From Cercozoa sp. M6MM (Eukaryota > Endomyxa: Ascetosporea), in the NCBI GenBank assembly GCA_040357565.1, contig JBDODJ010000121.1: 33,797 nt of DNA; one strand, 5' to 3'. Each line of letters begins with the position of its first letter. The first letter of the stretch is position 1. The position numbers and the translations under genes are program-made. Below, one piece after another: positions 31,001-33,797 of the stretch. The notes beneath the pieces are model-generated. The model had not been told where the DNA came from. It ran no database searches and saw nothing but the letters and a program-made list of their open reading frames with translations.

Positions 31001-33464
31001 TTAGGTGCGAATCGCGGCGAGTTCAGGTCCAGCACGAGGTCTCAAACCGGCACCAGGAGGACTGAACGGAATCGGGTGTACGCCCACCTCTGGCTGCTCT
31101 TCGTGGAAGGTCGGAATCGACACTGGGCAGTTCTCCAGTTGAACTTTGGCGGAGTCAAGCAAAATGGCACACAGTCGGTCACGCACTTCAGCCGCGAACG
31201 GTCGCCCCGGTACACCGAATTGCAGCATCTGACGCAACAAGATGATTATCTCAAGTTGCACGGCACGAGGCATTGTTGCGTCCTGTGGTGTCAGTTGTGC
31301 ATCCAACGGCAGCAGCGACATGCTCTGTTGGATTAAAGAATACAAACAAAGCAGTCATTCAGAACTAAAAACTGAGTACCCCTGTCTCCTGAGCTCGTTT
31401 AAAAGCAGCCGACAGATGATACAGCAACTGTACTGCCGATTCTCTGGCCGGTATTTTGCCCAAATAGTGCTCGATACCTGCACACATTGTAAACTCTCTT
31501 TTACGATTTCACACAGGAGATGAGACATACTCTGTCCAAAGAGAAGTTCCGACATGACAAGACCGAGCGACCAGACGTCGCTGCGCGAGTACAACTGTGC
31601 ACCCCACAAGTCAACTGAAGTCAACAAACAGTGTCGGTGGATGGAACCTCAAGGTTAAAGACGCCACCAGCTGTAAGCATCTCGGGCGCAATGTACTGCG
31701 GAGTGCCCTTAGCCTCCTGCGTAGTTGCGTACAGTGCGAGACCATGTAAAAGGACAGGCACATGTACGGAGGAAGCAAGTTCGTACCACTCCCGTGCTAC
31801 CATCGCTGGCGATACCGAGGTCAACGAGTGTGGACCGCACACTGCCGTTTGCGTGTTCCACATGCACACGAGTCGGTGACCACTCGTAAGACGGACTTGC
31901 CTTGAGCACAACGTTGCCGGGCTTGACGTCAAAGTGCACAGCTCCTGGGATACATTGTCAATACAAACACTTTATTTATGTAGATACTATCTATATATTT
32001 TGTATGTATATAAGTTATATATATATATACTGTATGTAGTTAGCTGCAAGTACCATTGCCGTGCATGTGTGCGAGCGCAGTAGCAACGTCGATCGTAATG
32101 ACGAGTTGCGTCACCCAGTTGTGACGAACAGTGTCGAACAACAGCTGCGTCCGCTTCGTCGGCGTCGCGGTCCTGTCGTACATACAGGTATTATACCCTT
32201 GGTCTATAGGTACACTCAGAAAGAGGACTGAGTTACATGGCACGGTGCAGCGAGTTCCAGCCGTAGTGCGGCATGAGCATGAGGTCGCTGTCGTTGGCAT
32301 CGTGCGCGCTCGTGTCCAATGACAGGAAGGCTACGGCGTGCGCTAACTGGGGACTACTCACAACGTATACATAGTGTTAATGCTATATTCATACAATATT
32401 TAATATTTAAGTTCAAAGAGCACACTGTACCAAGGAGCAGCGGCCAGTTCGACGGCGTACTCGTCGGAATCGCTGCCGGCCGTGTAGGACGAAGGAGTCG
32501 TCTTGCCAGGAGAGACACTGACAGCACTTGCTTCTTCACCGAACTGCGCCTTCTTCATCATGCGGTACTCAGCCTTGCCTCGTGGCATCACCTATCATAT
32601 ACAGACTCATACACACACGCATATACTGATACACACACACACACGCATATACTGATACACACACACACACATACACACACACACACACATACACACACAA
32701 CAAGATAGAGTCTACTCAGTATAGACCCGATACCTTGAACACAATGCCGCCTTTTTCAAGTTCGATCAGATCTATGGCTCGTTGGGCACTTCCTGTTTAT
32801 GCGAGAGGGGTAGCGAAGTACAAAGCGGATAAGTATGCCACGTACTATACACGGGCGTCATGGTGCCTCGATCGGCGAACGACACGGGACTGCGACTGCC
32901 ACTGGGCGGCGTTTTCGCAAACGTCGGCGTCAGCAGACTACACGACGGCGCCAGTTCACTACAGGGGGGGGGGGGGGGGGTAAAGAAGGGGGAAAAGAGA
33001 GGGGGACAAAACTACTGCAGATCGGCCAGCAGACGCAACAGCGGCATGAGCTGATTGAGGACCAGTTGCGCCTTGTTGAGATTGATGCGAGCCGAGCTTT
33101 CGTCGACGCTTCCTTCGAACTCCTCTTCGAACTCATCGTCAACGGCAGCAGTTGTTGTCTCCGGCTCTTCCGGCTCTTCCGGCTCTTCCGGCTCTTTCGG
33201 CTCAACGAGAACTATGTCTTCCGGCTCTATGACGCCTGCGGAAGAGTCAGTGTCGACCAGGTCGCCAAAGCCGGACAAGTGCGTCGACTCAATTGTCTGC
33301 TGTGCCTGCTGGAGTCGTCGCTCCTCCTGCTCCTCTTTCTCAGTGAGCACGTAGGGATTCTCGCCAAAACTGATCACGCGTCCTTGCGTGCCCTAGGGAA
33401 AGAACAACATGGCAAATGTAACAATTTAGGATGGAGGTAGAATGGATACAGTAAGTTTATATAT

Positions 33465-33505
<41 letters not shown>

Positions 33506-33797
33506 TATATATATATATATCAATAACTGACATCTAAATTTATAGATATATATTTATATTTGTATACATACATTTCTACATAAACTTATATATATATATA
33601 TATAAATAAATTTATATTTATATATTTATCAACATATATATAGACTCTGTGCGAAAAAAGTAACAAAAAGAAACGCACCGAACCAACGACCGAAGCGTTG
33701 AGCAGTCGGTACAGATTAGTGGAACTCCCAGGCTGACTCATGTGCACCAGGAGTTGCAGCGTGGCCTGAACAGAGCACACACATACACACACACACA
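31001..33797 (-). CDS. Divergent Ser/Thr-type protein kinase, 5' end outside the window (at least 579 aa)
   Basis: Twelve exons are visible: 33765-33679, 33392-33016, 32958-32846, 32792-32734, 32591-32426, 32342-32237, 32172-32054, 31944-31787, 31716-31648, 31594-31531, 31477-31380 and 31324-31001 (TAA). Kinase motifs in order: GGIVFKVM (ATP-binding Lys), AEYRMMKKA (alpha-C like), LMLMPHYGWNSLHRAM hinge region, ALAHMHGNG, catalytic loop HFDVKPGN (HRD becomes HFD), LVDLGIAS (DFG becomes DLG), GTPQYIAPE, SDVWSLGLVMSELLFG. Catalytic Asp, Asn and metal Asp are all kept, so it is probably active. Upstream lie GSGTQGRV, which might be a displaced Gly-loop, an acidic EPEEPEEPEEPE repeat, and a long insert. 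The C-terminal 110 residues after the kinase core are helical, then Pro-rich. Substrate unknown. Confidence 0.8.
32610..32702. repeat. (CA)n microsatellite in a kinase intron
   Basis: Interrupted ACACACAC runs with ATACTGAT spacers fill most of the intron between exons 32792-32734 and 32591-32426. Confidence 0.95.
33458..33640. repeat. (TA)n-rich microsatellite in a kinase intron
   Basis: Long TATATA runs at about 33460-33520 and 33585-33640 fill the largest visible intron of the kinase gene (33393-33678). A further (CA)n run begins at about 33775 and meets the window edge. Confidence 0.9.

Noticed and set aside
32354-32539. Unspliced ORFs around the kinase exons as separate small genes
   Set aside because: They are parts of kinase exons read into introns.
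33679-33765. GSGTQGRV as a firm kinase glycine loop
   Set aside because: It spans an intron and lies far upstream of the ATP-binding Lys; kept only as a possibility in the findings.
1-33797. Transposons, LTR or virus-like elements, tRNA, rRNA or CRISPR arrays
   Set aside because: No transposase, reverse transcriptase, integrase or capsid-like coding, no paired terminal repeats, no cloverleaf box A/B pair and no regular repeat-spacer array were seen.

Overview
This window is compact eukaryotic nuclear DNA, most likely from a unicellular, flagellated protist whose lineage I cannot name. Nearly every gene is broken by many short introns (mostly about 30-90 nt, GT..AG), genes are about 1.9 kb apart on both strands, and PACRG, an axonemal doublet-microtubule protein, implies a motile cilium. 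I place 18 protein-coding genes by splicing exons so that phase is kept across every junction. All exon boundaries are read by eye, without transcript data. I see no tRNA, rRNA, CRISPR, transposon or virus-like element.

Layout. 161-958 (-): end of a Cys-rich extracellular-type gene with no visible start. 1049-2258 (-): Met/Pro-rich protein. 2530-3973 (+): proteasome inhibitor PI31. 4145-4955 (-): PACRG. 5271-6461 (+): unknown protein divergent from PACRG. 6556-7613 (+): basic protein of six Y-T-R-x-D-G-T modules. 7980-9607 (-): eIF4E class II (4EHP-like) with a long C-terminal tail. 9975-12409 (-): long coiled-coil protein. 12814-15663 (+): ABCG half-transporter in 17 exons. 15890-16448 (-): small two-TM protein. 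16635-17276 (-): unknown. 17489-18639 (-): candidate NlpC/P60-like (PPPDE/LRAT-type) His/Cys protein. 18735-21503 (-): 19-exon nuclear-type coiled-coil protein. 21683-22662 (+): small, highly biased, probably mitochondrial membrane protein. 22899-25458 (-): 18-exon multipass membrane protein containing a 100-N assembly gap. 25829-27321 (+): secreted protein of eight tandem six-Cys modules. 27755-30839 (+): cyclic-nucleotide phosphodiesterase with an acylation-type N terminus. 31001-33797 (-): protein kinase running off the right edge.

The genes do not form one pathway; this is ordinary mixed eukaryotic neighbourhood content (proteostasis, cilium, translation control, cAMP/cGMP signalling, transport). 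The least familiar items are the eight-module CCW protein at 25829-27321, the YTRxDGT repeat protein at 6556-7613, and the His/Cys protein at 17489-18639. A genome-style observation also stands out: several introns carry expanded C-rich tracts (sense strand) next to their 3' splice sites, and many donors read GTAC instead of the usual GTRAG.
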